Positions 8,163 to 16,954 of a stretch of 43,140 nucleotides of DNA are shown here, piece by piece. The stretch comes from Roseiflexaceae bacterium (GTDB lineage Bacteria; Chloroflexota; Chloroflexia; Chloroflexales; Roseiflexaceae). The translations under genes and the position numbers were made by a program. The notes under the pieces were generated by a model. It did no database searches, had not been told where the DNA came from, and saw nothing but the letters and a program-made list of their open reading frames with translations. Within the stretch, counting starts at the first letter, position 1; the number at the start of each line of letters is the position of its first letter. The stretch lies in assembly GCA_947450095.1 (NCBI GenBank), contig CANFUF010000014.1:1-43140 (forward strand), written 5' to 3'.

Positions 8163-10010
8163 TTGTATCGACGTTTCCTGTCATCAATGACGTTGCTGGT
8201 TGCGCTAGTCAGTGGTGCGCTCGGGTTACCGGGCGTAGCGCTTGCAGTGCCACACAGTGTCAGCGAAGTCCCCGCATCACAAACATATGCGGCCTCACGG
8301 ACATTTAGCGAGACTGGCTTTACGGTGGCAAATTACTTCTACAAAACGTGGAAGGCGACGCCCAATGCGTTGTTTGTGTATGGATTGCCCATTTCGCAGC
8401 CATTCATCGAAGAAAGCATTTCATCGCCGGGTGAATTTTATCGTGTGCAGTATTTTGAGCGCGCCATTCTCGAAGAGCATCCCGACAATTTTGGGACACC
8501 ATACTATATTCTCGGGCGGTTGTTGGGGAGCAAGCTTGCCTCAGCACGCGGTGGCGAAACGGCATTTAAGGCCGTAGCCAATCCGGGTGATGGCACATTT
8601 GATAGTGCGTCAGGGCATACGCTCCGCAATGATCATGCCCCGTTCCGCACGTTCTATACCAGCAATGGTGGCTTACAAGTGTTTGGACGGCCGTTGTCAG
8701 AGCAATTCCAAGAAGTCAACAAGGCCAACGGCAAAACGTATTGGGTGCAGTATTTTGAGCGCCAGCGCATGGAATGGCATCCCGAGGAAACGAACCCCAA
8801 CTACAAGATTTTGTTAGGCTTGTTGGGTAATGAATACCGCGACGCCAATCATGCAGGGAGCCCGGCATTTGTGGCCGGTGCCAGCTTGCCCAACGAATTA
8901 TCGGGAGCCGGTAATGGTGGTGGCAGCACTAGTAGCGGCAATGGTTCTACTTCTTCTGCCAGCACAGGTTTTGTATATGGCTTCAATGCGCTCTTGTATG
9001 AACAGCAGATATCCACGCCAATACCAGGCATGCGGATGAAGACATTACAATTGGCCAAAGATGCCGGTATGCCCTGGATCCGCATCCAAGTTCGTTGGAT
9101 GGATTTACACGACCGTTCGGGCGCAATTTATTGGGGTGAGCTTGACAATATCGTCAGTGATGCAAACAATCAAGGGGTCAAATTGTTGGCAAGCATCGTC
9201 AACGCTCCCAGCTGGGCTACCAGCAATGGGCGCAACGGGTTGCCGAGCCGCGAGCATTTCAACGACTTCAATTATTTCATGGGGCAGATGGCTGCGCGCT
9301 ACAAAGGGCGTATCAAAGCCTACGAAATCTGGAATGAAGAGAATTTGGCGCACGAAAACGCCGGCCGCGTCGCCAATGCCTCATTCTATGTAGACATGCT
9401 AGTGGGTGCGTCAAACGCGATTCGTGCCAGCGATTCCGGGGCATTGGTATTGTCTGGTGCACCATCAGCAACCGAAACAAACGTACCGTCGATTGCCATC
9501 AGCGATATCACCTTCCTTGACCAAATGTTTAGCGACCCACGCTTCAATAGCGCTGTCGACATTGTGGGTGTCCACCCCGGTGGTGCCAGCAATCCCCCAG
9601 ACACGATGTGGCCAAGCAATCCCGGACCCGGGCCCAATTATGTCACCAGCGGTGAATTCTACTTCCGCCGTGTCGAAAACGTCCGTGATTTGATGGTTCG
9701 CAAAGGCTTGGGCAACAAGCCGGTGTGGGTGACAGAGTTCGGTTGGGCAACGCACAACAATACCCCCGGCTATGAATTCGGTAACTCGATTTCATCTCAA
9801 AAACAAGCCGACTATATTGTTCGCGCATTCCAGCTTGCCAAAACGAACTACAGCCCTTGGTTGACCGGGATGTTCTTGTGGCAGTTAAATTACGCCGTGT
9901 CTTGGAAGGCGAACGGCAACGAATTCCATGAACAAGCCTCATATGGCGTCATTAATGGCGATTACAGTCCAAGACCAGCCTATTTAGCGCTCCAGGCGAT
10001 GCCAAAATAG
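8163..10010 (+). CDS. Secreted double-module clan GH-A glycoside hydrolase-like protein
   Basis: A protein of 615 residues from TTG 8163, chosen because AAGGAG (8149-8154) sits eight bases before it and a signal peptide ending in ALA near residue 28 follows directly. Two related modules of about 80 residues (about 47-127 and 152-227) share F.V.G.P.S..F.E and VQYFER, then E.HP and a LGRLLG/LGLLG end. A Gly/Ser linker leads into a TIM-barrel-like domain (about 269-615) with IWNEEN carrying the putative acid/base Glu near 392 and VTEFGW carrying the putative nucleophile near 525, as in clan GH-A. The exact family and substrate are unknown. It is the first of three tandem paralogues and probably acts outside the cell on polysaccharide. 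Confidence 0.8.
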   Translation: MYRRFLSSMTLLVALVSGALGLPGVALAVPHSVSEVPASQTYAASRTFSETGFTVANYFYKTWKATPNALFVYGLPISQPFIEESISSPGEFYRVQYFERAILEEHPDNFGTPYYILGRLLGSKLASARGGETAFKAVANPGDGTFDSASGHTLRNDHAPFRTFYTSNGGLQVFGRPLSEQFQEVNKANGKTYWVQYFERQRMEWHPEETNPNYKILLGLLGNEYRDANHAGSPAFVAGASLPNELSGAGNGGGSTSSGNGSTSSASTGFVYGFNALLYEQQISTPIPGMRMKTLQLAKDAGMPWIRIQVRWMDLHDRSGAIYWGELDNIVSDANNQGVKLLASIVNAPSWATSNGRNGLPSREHFNDFNYFMGQMAARYKGRIKAYEIWNEENLAHENAGRVANASFYVDMLVGASNAIRASDSGALVLSGAPSATETNVPSIAISDITFLDQMFSDPRFNSAVDIVGVHPGGASNPPDTMWPSNPGPGPNYVTSGEFYFRRVENVRDLMVRKGLGNKPVWVTEFGWATHNNTPGYEFGNSISSQKQADYIVRAFQLAKTNYSPWLTGMFLWQLNYAVSWKANGNEFHEQASYGVINGDYSPRPAYLALQAMPK

Positions 10011-10041
10011 CGTTATTTCGTGTATGATGAGAGTAATTATT

Positions 10042-10071
10042 GGTATGCGTGTGCAATAGCACACGCATACC
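10042..10071. terminator. Perfect 13-bp hairpin without T tract
   Basis: GGTATGCGTGTGC at 10042-10054 pairs perfectly with 10059-10071 around an AATA loop, 32 bases after the preceding stop. No T run follows. It resembles the hairpin at 7994-8028 in layout, so both ends of the first hydrolase gene carry one. Confidence 0.6.
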
Positions 10072-10135
10072 CACTATGTGAAGCACCCTACGCATTGCTT
10101 TACAGGATTCGTTTTGTCACCATTGGAGATTTTTC

Positions 10136-11437
10136 ATGAAACGATACGGCTACATGAGCAAAGTGTTACTCTTCCTTTGTCTCGTACCTCTGCTCATCGC
10201 ATGTGGCGCTGGCGCGGCAAGTCAGCCTACTGCAGTACCCACGGAAGCAGCCACTGCGACCACGGTACCACCCACAGACACTGCAGTGCCGACCGCAGTG
10301 CCGACCGCCACAAATACCCCCGAACCAACCGCCGAACCAACGCCGGTACCCGGCGAGCCCCTCAAGTCCAAAATCATGCAATTCGGGATCGTCAATCACT
10401 TGTACTATACCGACCGTGAGCGCGTGCTAGCATTGACCAACATTGCAGGCTTCGACTGGGTACGCCAACAAATTGTCTGGAAAGACCTCGAAGGCCCCAA
10501 ACCTGGTCAATATATGTGGCCCAAAGAACTTGATGATATCGTCAATGATGTTGGCGCCCACAAACTCAAACTCTTGATTAGCATCGTGCAAGCACCGTCA
10601 TTCTATAGTGCCAACAACGGCATGCCCGAAGACCCGGTGGCATTGGGGAACTTCGTAGAAGCCTTGATGCAACGCTACGGCAAGAAAATTACTGCAGTAG
10701 AAATCTGGAACGAACAAAATCTTGCCCACGAAAACGGTGGCAAAATTGTCCCCGCTGATGCCGGGCGCTATGTGGAACTCCTCGCAGAAGCCTATACCCG
10801 CATCAAAGCAGTTGAGCCGAGCACTATTGTGGTCGCAGGCGCTCCGTCTTCATCAGGTGTTACCGACCCCAAACTTGCCGTTGCCGACGAAATCTACTAC
10901 CGCGAGATGTATCGCTACAAAAAAGGCATGATCAAGAAGTTCTTTGACGTGCAAGCCGTCCATCCCGGTGGCTCGGCCAATCCTCCCGAAACCATGTGGC
11001 CAGATAACCCGAGCAAAGCCAAAGGTTGGACCACCGACAAAACCTTCTACTTCCGCCATGTCGAGGATGTCCGTAAATTCATGGTTGAAGAAGGGGTCGG
11101 CGATCACCAACTCTGGATTACCGAATTCGGTTGGGCCACCAAAAACGTCACGCCTGGCTACGAATTTGGTAACCAAGTAACCCTTGACCAACAAGGCGAA
11201 TACATCCTCAGTGCGATGCAATGGGCTTATAAGCACTACCGCAACGATGATGGCTCGCCGTGGCTCGGCAATATGTTCCTCTGGAACATGAACTTTGCCG
11301 TGTTGTGGGGCGCCCAAGACCAACCGTTACACGAACAAGCATCATTCGGGATCCTCAATCCTGACTGGAGTCCTCGCCCTGGCTTTAACGCAGCGCAAGG
11401 CTTTTTGGCTACCATCAATGCCGAAGGTCGCCGCTAA
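10136..11437 (+). CDS. Lipoprotein clan GH-A glycoside hydrolase-like protein
   Basis: A 433-residue lipoprotein paralogous to the catalytic domains of the genes on both sides. The signal sequence ends in the lipobox LIAC with Cys23. A Thr/Pro/Ala-rich linker (about 28-74) follows, then the barrel domain. Putative catalytic Glu residues lie in IWNEQN (near 193) and ITEFGW (near 330). The loop AVHPGGSANPPETMWPDNP is shared with the paralogues. The double VQYFER module of the neighbours is absent, so membrane anchoring replaces module-based attachment. The start has GGAG seven to eight bases upstream. A strong terminator follows. Confidence 0.82.
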   Translation: MKRYGYMSKVLLFLCLVPLLIACGAGAASQPTAVPTEAATATTVPPTDTAVPTAVPTATNTPEPTAEPTPVPGEPLKSKIMQFGIVNHLYYTDRERVLALTNIAGFDWVRQQIVWKDLEGPKPGQYMWPKELDDIVNDVGAHKLKLLISIVQAPSFYSANNGMPEDPVALGNFVEALMQRYGKKITAVEIWNEQNLAHENGGKIVPADAGRYVELLAEAYTRIKAVEPSTIVVAGAPSSSGVTDPKLAVADEIYYREMYRYKKGMIKKFFDVQAVHPGGSANPPETMWPDNPSKAKGWTTDKTFYFRHVEDVRKFMVEEGVGDHQLWITEFGWATKNVTPGYEFGNQVTLDQQGEYILSAMQWAYKHYRNDDGSPWLGNMFLWNMNFAVLWGAQDQPLHEQASFGILNPDWSPRPGFNAAQGFLATINAEGRR

Positions 11438-11456
11438 ACAATCCGGCGGGAACCAT

Positions 11457-11488
11457 AGCCCTCGGCATAATGCCGAGGGCTGTTTTTT
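11457..11488 (+). terminator. Intrinsic terminator
   Basis: AGCCCTCGGCA (11457-11467) pairs perfectly with TGCCGAGGGCT (11471-11481) around TAA and is followed by G and six T residues. This is a classical Rho-independent terminator, 20 bases after the stop. Confidence 0.92.
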
Positions 11489-11542
11489 ATGCATATATGT
11501 TGCAACGTCACACAAACACATCGTATGACGAAACGAATACAG

Positions 11543-11548
11543 TATAAT
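11543..11548 (+). promoter_or_regulatory. -10 box upstream of the third hydrolase gene
   Basis: TATAAT lies 31 bases before the ATG at 11580, after the terminator at 11457-11488, so the gene has its own promoter. The -35 match is weak. Confidence 0.5.
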
Positions 11549-11579
11549 TTACCTATATTCTGTTTATTTAGGAATTTTC

Positions 11580-13382
11580 ATGCAACGGCTACACATATAT
11601 ATCATCATTGGCACACTGCTGTCGAGTCTCATGCACACCACCGTATTGGCAGCCCCACATAGCCCCCAAGAAGTCCCGGCATCACTCCAAACGAGTGGGA
11701 GTCGCACCTTTAGCGAAACTGGCTTTACCGTCGCAAATTACTTCTACAAAACGTGGAAAGCGACACCAAATGCCTTATTTGTCTATGGAATGCCCATTTC
11801 ACAACCATTTATCGAAGAAAGTATTAGCAACCCGGGTGAATATTACCGCGTGCAATACTTCGAACGGGCAGTCCTCGAAGAAAACCCCGACCTCGCCGGT
11901 ACCCCCTACTACGTGCAAGGGCGCTTGTTGGGGAATGCCTTAGTAGCAATGCGCCGTACCGAGGCCGCATTTGTTCCTGCGGCAAATCCCAATGATGGCT
12001 CATTTGATGGAGTAACCCAACACACATTGCGTAATAGTCCAGCCCCATTTGGTGATTTTTTTCGCCAAAACGGTGGACTCAAAGTATTTGGGCGGCCCTT
12101 GTCAGAACAATTCCAAGAAGTCAACAAAGCCGACGGTAAGCGCTATTGGGTGCAGTATTTTGAACGCCAACGCATGGAATGGCACCCTGATGAGCCCAAT
12201 CCGCAATATCGCATTTTGCTGGGCTTGTTGGGCAGCGAATATCGTGACCAGCACCATGGCGGCGATACGGCTTTTAACCCCAAAGGGACCGTCAACGAAA
12301 CGGCAACGCCGGTAGATACTGGCGCCACCAACCCACTCCCCGGCTTCACGTATGGGTTTAATGCGGTATTGTACGGGGCGTTCCACGGCACAACATGGCA
12401 AAATCGCCCGCGCTTGATGCGCATCGCCATGGATGCGGGCATGCCATGGATTCGCCAACAAGTGCGCTGGATGGATTTGCACGATAAATCGGGGGTCATT
12501 TATTGGGGCGAGCTTGATTCAATTGTGGAAGATGCCACCAAATGGCAAACCAATTTGTTGTTGAGTGTGGTAGCGGCACCTACCTGGACTACCAGCAACG
12601 GACTTCATGGCATGCCGAACCGCGAACATTTCGCCACCTTTAATTACTTTATGTCGCAAATGGCGAACCGCTACAAAGGGCGCGTCAAAGCCTACGAAAT
12701 CTGGAATGAAGAAAATCTCGCCACCGAAAACGGCGGTACCGTCAGTAGTGTCAACGATTACATGGATATGCTGGTTGGCGCATCGCAGGCCGTCAAAGCA
12801 GCTGATCCAAAGGCCTTGATTGTATCGGGATCTCTCGCCTCTACCGAAACCAATTGGCCCACCGTGGCCATGAGCGACGTACACTACTACGACGGCATGT
12901 TCCGCGACCCCCGCTTTGCCCAAGTAGTCGATATCGTGGGAGTCCACCCCGGGGGCGCGAGCAATCCCCCCGAATCATTGTGGCCCGATCAACCAGGCCC
13001 AGGACCTGACTTTGTCAAAAGCCGTGAATTTTACTTCCGGCGGGTCGAGGATGTGCGCACGCTGATGGTCAAAAACGGCCTCAGTGCCAAACCGGTCTGG
13101 GTCACCGAATTCGGTTGGGCTACCAAAAACACCAGTCAGTATTACGAATACGGCAACCAGATTAGTTTTGACCAACAAGCCGATTACATCGTACGAGCCG
13201 TCAATTATTCCCACGCCCACTACAGTAATTGGTTGACGGGGATGTTTGTGTGGAATCTGAACTTCGCTATTTCGTGGACGGCCGAAGGCAATCCGCTCCA
13301 TGAACAAGCCTCATTCGGCGTACTCAATGGCGACTGGAGCCCACGACCCGCCTATACGGCCCTCAAAAACATGCCCAAGTAA
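11580..13382 (+). CDS. Secreted double-module clan GH-A glycoside hydrolase-like protein (paralogue)
   Basis: A 600-residue close paralogue of the gene at 8163 with the same order: signal peptide ending in VLA near residue 24, module 1 (about 43-120), module 2 (about 148-222), a short linker and the barrel domain (about 255-600). The core FSETGFTVANYFYKTWKATP and the second-module EQFQEVNKA.GK.YWVQYFERQR are nearly identical between the two. Putative acid/base Glu377 lies in IWNEEN and nucleophile Glu510 in VTEFGW. The conservation of both copies suggests recent duplication under selection. AGGA lies about six bases before ATG 11580. It is followed after 22 bases by a transporter gene on the same strand. 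Confidence 0.82.
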   Translation: MQRLHIYIIIGTLLSSLMHTTVLAAPHSPQEVPASLQTSGSRTFSETGFTVANYFYKTWKATPNALFVYGMPISQPFIEESISNPGEYYRVQYFERAVLEENPDLAGTPYYVQGRLLGNALVAMRRTEAAFVPAANPNDGSFDGVTQHTLRNSPAPFGDFFRQNGGLKVFGRPLSEQFQEVNKADGKRYWVQYFERQRMEWHPDEPNPQYRILLGLLGSEYRDQHHGGDTAFNPKGTVNETATPVDTGATNPLPGFTYGFNAVLYGAFHGTTWQNRPRLMRIAMDAGMPWIRQQVRWMDLHDKSGVIYWGELDSIVEDATKWQTNLLLSVVAAPTWTTSNGLHGMPNREHFATFNYFMSQMANRYKGRVKAYEIWNEENLATENGGTVSSVNDYMDMLVGASQAVKAADPKALIVSGSLASTETNWPTVAMSDVHYYDGMFRDPRFAQVVDIVGVHPGGASNPPESLWPDQPGPGPDFVKSREFYFRRVEDVRTLMVKNGLSAKPVWVTEFGWATKNTSQYYEYGNQISFDQQADYIVRAVNYSHAHYSNWLTGMFVWNLNFAISWTAEGNPLHEQASFGVLNGDWSPRPAYTALKNMPK

Positions 13383-13404
13383 CCCTTTATCAAGAAAGAA
13401 TATC

Positions 13405-14286
13405 GTGAACTCAGCCAAACGCCCTATCCCATGGAACGACATCGGACTGCTCGCCACCATCCTCATCTGGGCTGGTAACATGTCGATTGTCAAACAGAGC
13501 TTTGCCAGCATGCCACCACTGGCATTCAACAGCGTCCGCTTCTTTTTCGTCCCCATTCTGATGCTCAGCATCGTCTGGTTTGTCGAAAAAAGCATCAGCA
13601 TCGAGCGTAGCCTATGGCGTGACGCCATCCTCGTAGGCTTGATTGGCAACGCCGGCTACCAAGTGTTTTTCATGATTGGGCTGAGCATGACTAGTGCAGC
13701 CACCTCGGCGCTTTTGATTGCCACCACCCCTATTTGGGTGGCCTTGATTAGCCAGGTACGCGGTTGGGAAAAACTCTCACGCACTGGGTGGATTGGTATC
13801 GTTATCTCATTCATTGGCGTCTTTGTGATTTTGTTTAATGGTGCCGCCATGAGTACCAAAAGCATTATCGGCGATATTTTGATTTTGATTGCCTCGATGT
13901 GTTGGGCCTATTACACCATCGGCGCCAAACCGATGCTGGCCAAATACTCACCCCTGCGCGTCACCGCCGTCACGCTGACCATCGGTGGGATTCCGTTGAT
14001 TTTGATTGGCCTCAGTGAAGTGCTCACCGTCAATTGGGTGGCAGTGCCATGGAAAGGCTGGGCCGGGATGGCCTATTCAGTGGTACTGTCGATCGCCCTG
14101 GCCTATATTTTGTGGTACAACGGGGTGGTCAAAGTAGGACCAACCCGTACCGGCATTTATGCCAGCTTGTTGCCGGCGGCGGGGGTAATTTCGGCCTATC
14201 TCATCCTCGGCGACCCCATCACCACCCGTGACCTAATTGGTACCGTGGCGATTGTGGGGGGCTTGTTACTCACCCGCCGCGGCTAA
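13405..14286 (+). CDS. EamA/DMT family transporter
   Basis: A protein of 293 residues with about ten transmembrane helices in two repeated EamA halves (about 10-140 and 150-290). Family features include TSAATSALLIATTPIWVALI at the end of the first half and the matching GIYASLLPAAGVISAYLILGD in the second. The family exports metabolites or amino acids; the substrate is unknown. The start is taken at GTG 13405 after an AAGAAAGAA purine stretch, because a longer frame from 13300 would overlap the hydrolase by 83 bases. It may be cotranscribed with the hydrolase 22 bases upstream. A bidirectional terminator follows. Confidence 0.87.
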   Translation: MNSAKRPIPWNDIGLLATILIWAGNMSIVKQSFASMPPLAFNSVRFFFVPILMLSIVWFVEKSISIERSLWRDAILVGLIGNAGYQVFFMIGLSMTSAATSALLIATTPIWVALISQVRGWEKLSRTGWIGIVISFIGVFVILFNGAAMSTKSIIGDILILIASMCWAYYTIGAKPMLAKYSPLRVTAVTLTIGGIPLILIGLSEVLTVNWVAVPWKGWAGMAYSVVLSIALAYILWYNGVVKVGPTRTGIYASLLPAAGVISAYLILGDPITTRDLIGTVAIVGGLLLTRRG

Positions 14287-14298
14287 AAACTCACCAAA

Positions 14299-14334
14299 AA
14301 ACCGCGGGAGACGCTGATGCGTCTCCCGCGGTTT
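14299..14334. terminator. Bidirectional terminator
   Basis: A perfect 16-base-pair stem (14299-14314 with 14319-14334) has a TGAT loop. A T-rich stretch ends at 14345 on the plus side, and A residues before the stem give a T run on the minus strand. It separates the convergent EamA and HAD genes. Confidence 0.9.
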
Positions 14335-14343
14335 CGCTATTTT

Positions 14344-15147
14344 TTACGCTAGATCATGTTGCCAGGCCGCCACGAGTGCCGGCAAATCGGCATAGACCAC
14401 ATCGGGTTTGCTATTCGCTGTCGCTGTCGCCACATCGGCAGTAGTCGCCACCCCCGTCAGCACCAGTCCCGACGTTAACCCGGCCGCGAGCGACCCCGCC
14501 ACATCGGTGTCGAGACGATCACCGATGGTCAGGGTGCGTTGGGCATCGGCACCGAGTAATTTGATGGCAATGTGGAACATCGTCGCACCCGGCTTGCCAA
14601 TGATAAACGGCTCGACCCCGGTGGCGGCCTGCAAAAAGGCCAACAAGGCACCACAGCCCGGCACTAACCCCTCGGCTACGGGCAATGACACATCGGGATT
14701 GGTGCCGATAAAGCGGGCACCGGCGTTGATGAGCAAACAGGCTTGGCGCAATTTGGCGTAAGTAATTTCGGTATCGAGACCGACAATCACATATGCCGGC
14801 GCCTCGGCACTTTCGACATAATAGCCGTCGGCAAACAAGGCCGTGCGCAAGCCGTTCATGCCAATACAAAAAATCTTGGTGCCTTGGGGCGCTTGCGATT
14901 CGAGCCACAAGCGCGTCCCAAGCGGCGAATTAATAATGTTGGCGGCAGGATAGGTGATGTCCATGCCAGCCAGTTTTTCCGAAAATTGCTCTGGTGTCAT
15001 GGTGGCATTGTTGGTGATACACGCCGTCATGATGCCGTTTTTGGCACAGAAATCAAATAATTCTGCCACCCCCGGCATGCGTTCGTGACCACGGTACAAC
15101 ACACCGTCCATGTCGAGCAGCAAGGCATGATAGTTGCGTAAATTCAT
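14344..15147 (-). CDS. HAD-IIA family sugar phosphatase (NagD-like)
   Basis: A 267-residue phosphatase of the haloacid dehalogenase superfamily, class IIA cap. The nucleophile motif is LLDMDGVLYRG near residue 10-19, motif II is ITNNA near 45, and motif IV is IGDRLDTDVAG near 205. IIGKP provides the conserved Lys region. NagD-type enzymes dephosphorylate sugar phosphates, nucleotides or phosphoglycolate; the substrate here is not clear. The start has GAGGA about ten bases upstream. It lies 32 bases after argS on the same strand and is the last gene of the murT-argS-HAD run. Confidence 0.9.
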   Translation of the reverse strand: MNLRNYHALLLDMDGVLYRGHERMPGVAELFDFCAKNGIMTACITNNATMTPEQFSEKLAGMDITYPAANIINSPLGTRLWLESQAPQGTKIFCIGMNGLRTALFADGYYVESAEAPAYVIVGLDTEITYAKLRQACLLINAGARFIGTNPDVSLPVAEGLVPGCGALLAFLQAATGVEPFIIGKPGATMFHIAIKLLGADAQRTLTIGDRLDTDVAGSLAAGLTSGLVLTGVATTADVATATANSKPDVVYADLPALVAAWQHDLA

Positions 15148-15179
15148 CTATTTCTTTCCTCTTAAAATACTGATGGAAC

Positions 15180-16919
15180 CTACATTCGTTCTGCGACCCG
15201 AATTCCCAACAATCCCAAGCCGTTTTTGAGCGCTTGGGCCGTGGCCACCGTCAGAGCCAAACGGGCGGTGCGCAAAGCCTCGTCTTCGGCTTTGGCCACC
15301 GGACAATCGCGATAAAATCCCGCAAAGGTGCGGGCGGTATCGTAGCACCATTCGGCAATCACAAAGGTGGCATAGCGGTCGGCGGCATCGCGCACCGAAC
15401 TGGGCATTTTGGCTAATTGGCGCACCAAATCGAGCTCTGATGGGTGGCTCAACAACGTGGCATCACAGGCCGGGATGGTGGCAGAGACTTGGTCACCCAA
15501 AATCCGGCGGGCAATTGAGCGGCAGCGGGCATACATGTATTGAATGTAGGGGGCACTATTACCTTCGATGGCCAACATGCGGTCCCATTCGAGGGTGATG
15601 TTGCGACGGGAATCTTGGTAGAGGTCGTTGTACATTACGGCGCCGATACCTACTTTTTCGGCCACATCGGCCCGCTCGGCTTCGCTCAAATCGGGGCTCG
15701 AGGCATCGACCACTTGACGGGCGCGATCACGGGCGTCGTTGAGCAAGTCGGTGAGATAAATCATGTTGCCAGCGCGGGTCGATAGGGGTTTGCCGTGCTG
15801 GTCAAAAATCGTCCCGAATTTGACGTGCGACAATTCGACCCCTTCAGGCACATACCCGATGGCCCGTGACAAGGCAAAGAGTTGGCGGAAGTGGAGCTCT
15901 TGGGGGGAGCCGACGACGTAGATGATTTGGCTGGGGGTAAATGTTTCCATGCGGTATTTGATACAGCCCATGTCGCGGGTGTGGTAGAGCGTGCCCGTGT
16001 CACTGCGTTGCAACAAAAAAGTGGGCATGTTTTGTTCGAGTTCATTGACCACCACGGCGCCACCTTCGTCGCGGTGGGCGAGGCCACTAGCCAAGGCATC
16101 GGCAATAACGCCGGCATTAAGCGGTGCATAGAAACTTTCGCCGTAGGCGTGGTCGAACTTCACCCCCAGCCGGTCATAGTTTTCTTGAATGGCGGTCAAG
16201 GTCAAATCAACCATCCACTGCCACAATTCTGTCGCCGTCGGGTCACCTTGTTCGAGTTTGAGCGACCACATACGGGCGGCGTCGTGGAGCGATTCGTCTT
16301 CTTTGGCTTCGCGCGAATACTGGGCGTACAACTTGTCGAGTTGCGCCAAGGCTTCTTCGTCGTGGCCAGTCGGTTTGCCCCATTTGACGATAGCGGCGAT
16401 ATTCATGCCGAATTGTTTGCCGTAGTCGCCGAGGTGGTTATCGCCAATCACGGTATAACCGAGGAATTTGAAGATGTTGTAGAGCGCTTGGCCGATAATC
16501 GTCGAGCGGATGTGCCCCACGTGCATCAATTTGGCGATATTGACCGACGAATAATCGATGACGATACGCTTGTTGGCGCCCAAATCGTCACTGCCGTAGC
16601 GATTACCAAGGCGGGTGATGTCCGCCAATACACTGGCCACATAGTTGGGGGCATTGATGGAAAAATTCAAAAACGGCCCGGCCGCGCTCGCCGTGGCCAA
16701 CAACGAATCGGCGCCAAACGTAATTTGGCTAGCCAACTCGCTGGCGAGTTGGGGCGGGGGCATTTGGCGATCGCGGGCGGCTTTGAAGGTGGGGAAAGCT
16801 AAATCGGCAGGGATATTGGGTTTGGGTGCCACCAATTCAATCTGGGCGTCGCCAGCCAAATTGGTTGCGACAATCGCTTCGCGTGCTTGGCGCATCAAGC
16901 GGTCTTGGGTATATTCCAT
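15180..16919 (-). CDS. argS: Arginyl-tRNA synthetase
   Basis: A 579-residue class I aminoacyl-tRNA synthetase that charges tRNA-Arg. The N-terminal Arg-specific domain covers about residues 1-105. The HIGH signature is HVGH at about 123-126 within IDYSSVNIAKLMHVGHIRST. The KMSKS loop is atypical (GKPLSTRAGN), as is common in bacterial ArgRS. The C terminus ends in LLGIRVAERM, typical of the family. The start at 16919 follows AAAGGA nine bases upstream; a longer frame to 16967 would overlap murT. It lies 35 bases after murT. Confidence 0.96.
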   Translation of the reverse strand: MEYTQDRLMRQAREAIVATNLAGDAQIELVAPKPNIPADLAFPTFKAARDRQMPPPQLASELASQITFGADSLLATASAAGPFLNFSINAPNYVASVLADITRLGNRYGSDDLGANKRIVIDYSSVNIAKLMHVGHIRSTIIGQALYNIFKFLGYTVIGDNHLGDYGKQFGMNIAAIVKWGKPTGHDEEALAQLDKLYAQYSREAKEDESLHDAARMWSLKLEQGDPTATELWQWMVDLTLTAIQENYDRLGVKFDHAYGESFYAPLNAGVIADALASGLAHRDEGGAVVVNELEQNMPTFLLQRSDTGTLYHTRDMGCIKYRMETFTPSQIIYVVGSPQELHFRQLFALSRAIGYVPEGVELSHVKFGTIFDQHGKPLSTRAGNMIYLTDLLNDARDRARQVVDASSPDLSEAERADVAEKVGIGAVMYNDLYQDSRRNITLEWDRMLAIEGNSAPYIQYMYARCRSIARRILGDQVSATIPACDATLLSHPSELDLVRQLAKMPSSVRDAADRYATFVIAEWCYDTARTFAGFYRDCPVAKAEDEALRTARLALTVATAQALKNGLGLLGIRVAERM

Positions 16920-16954
16920 ATCACACAATCCTTTCGGGTTATGAACTACATCTC

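Noticed and set aside
15882-16802. A 306-codon plus-strand frame opposite argS
   Set aside because: ArgS on the other strand is unmistakable over the same bases, and the antisense frame has no family features.
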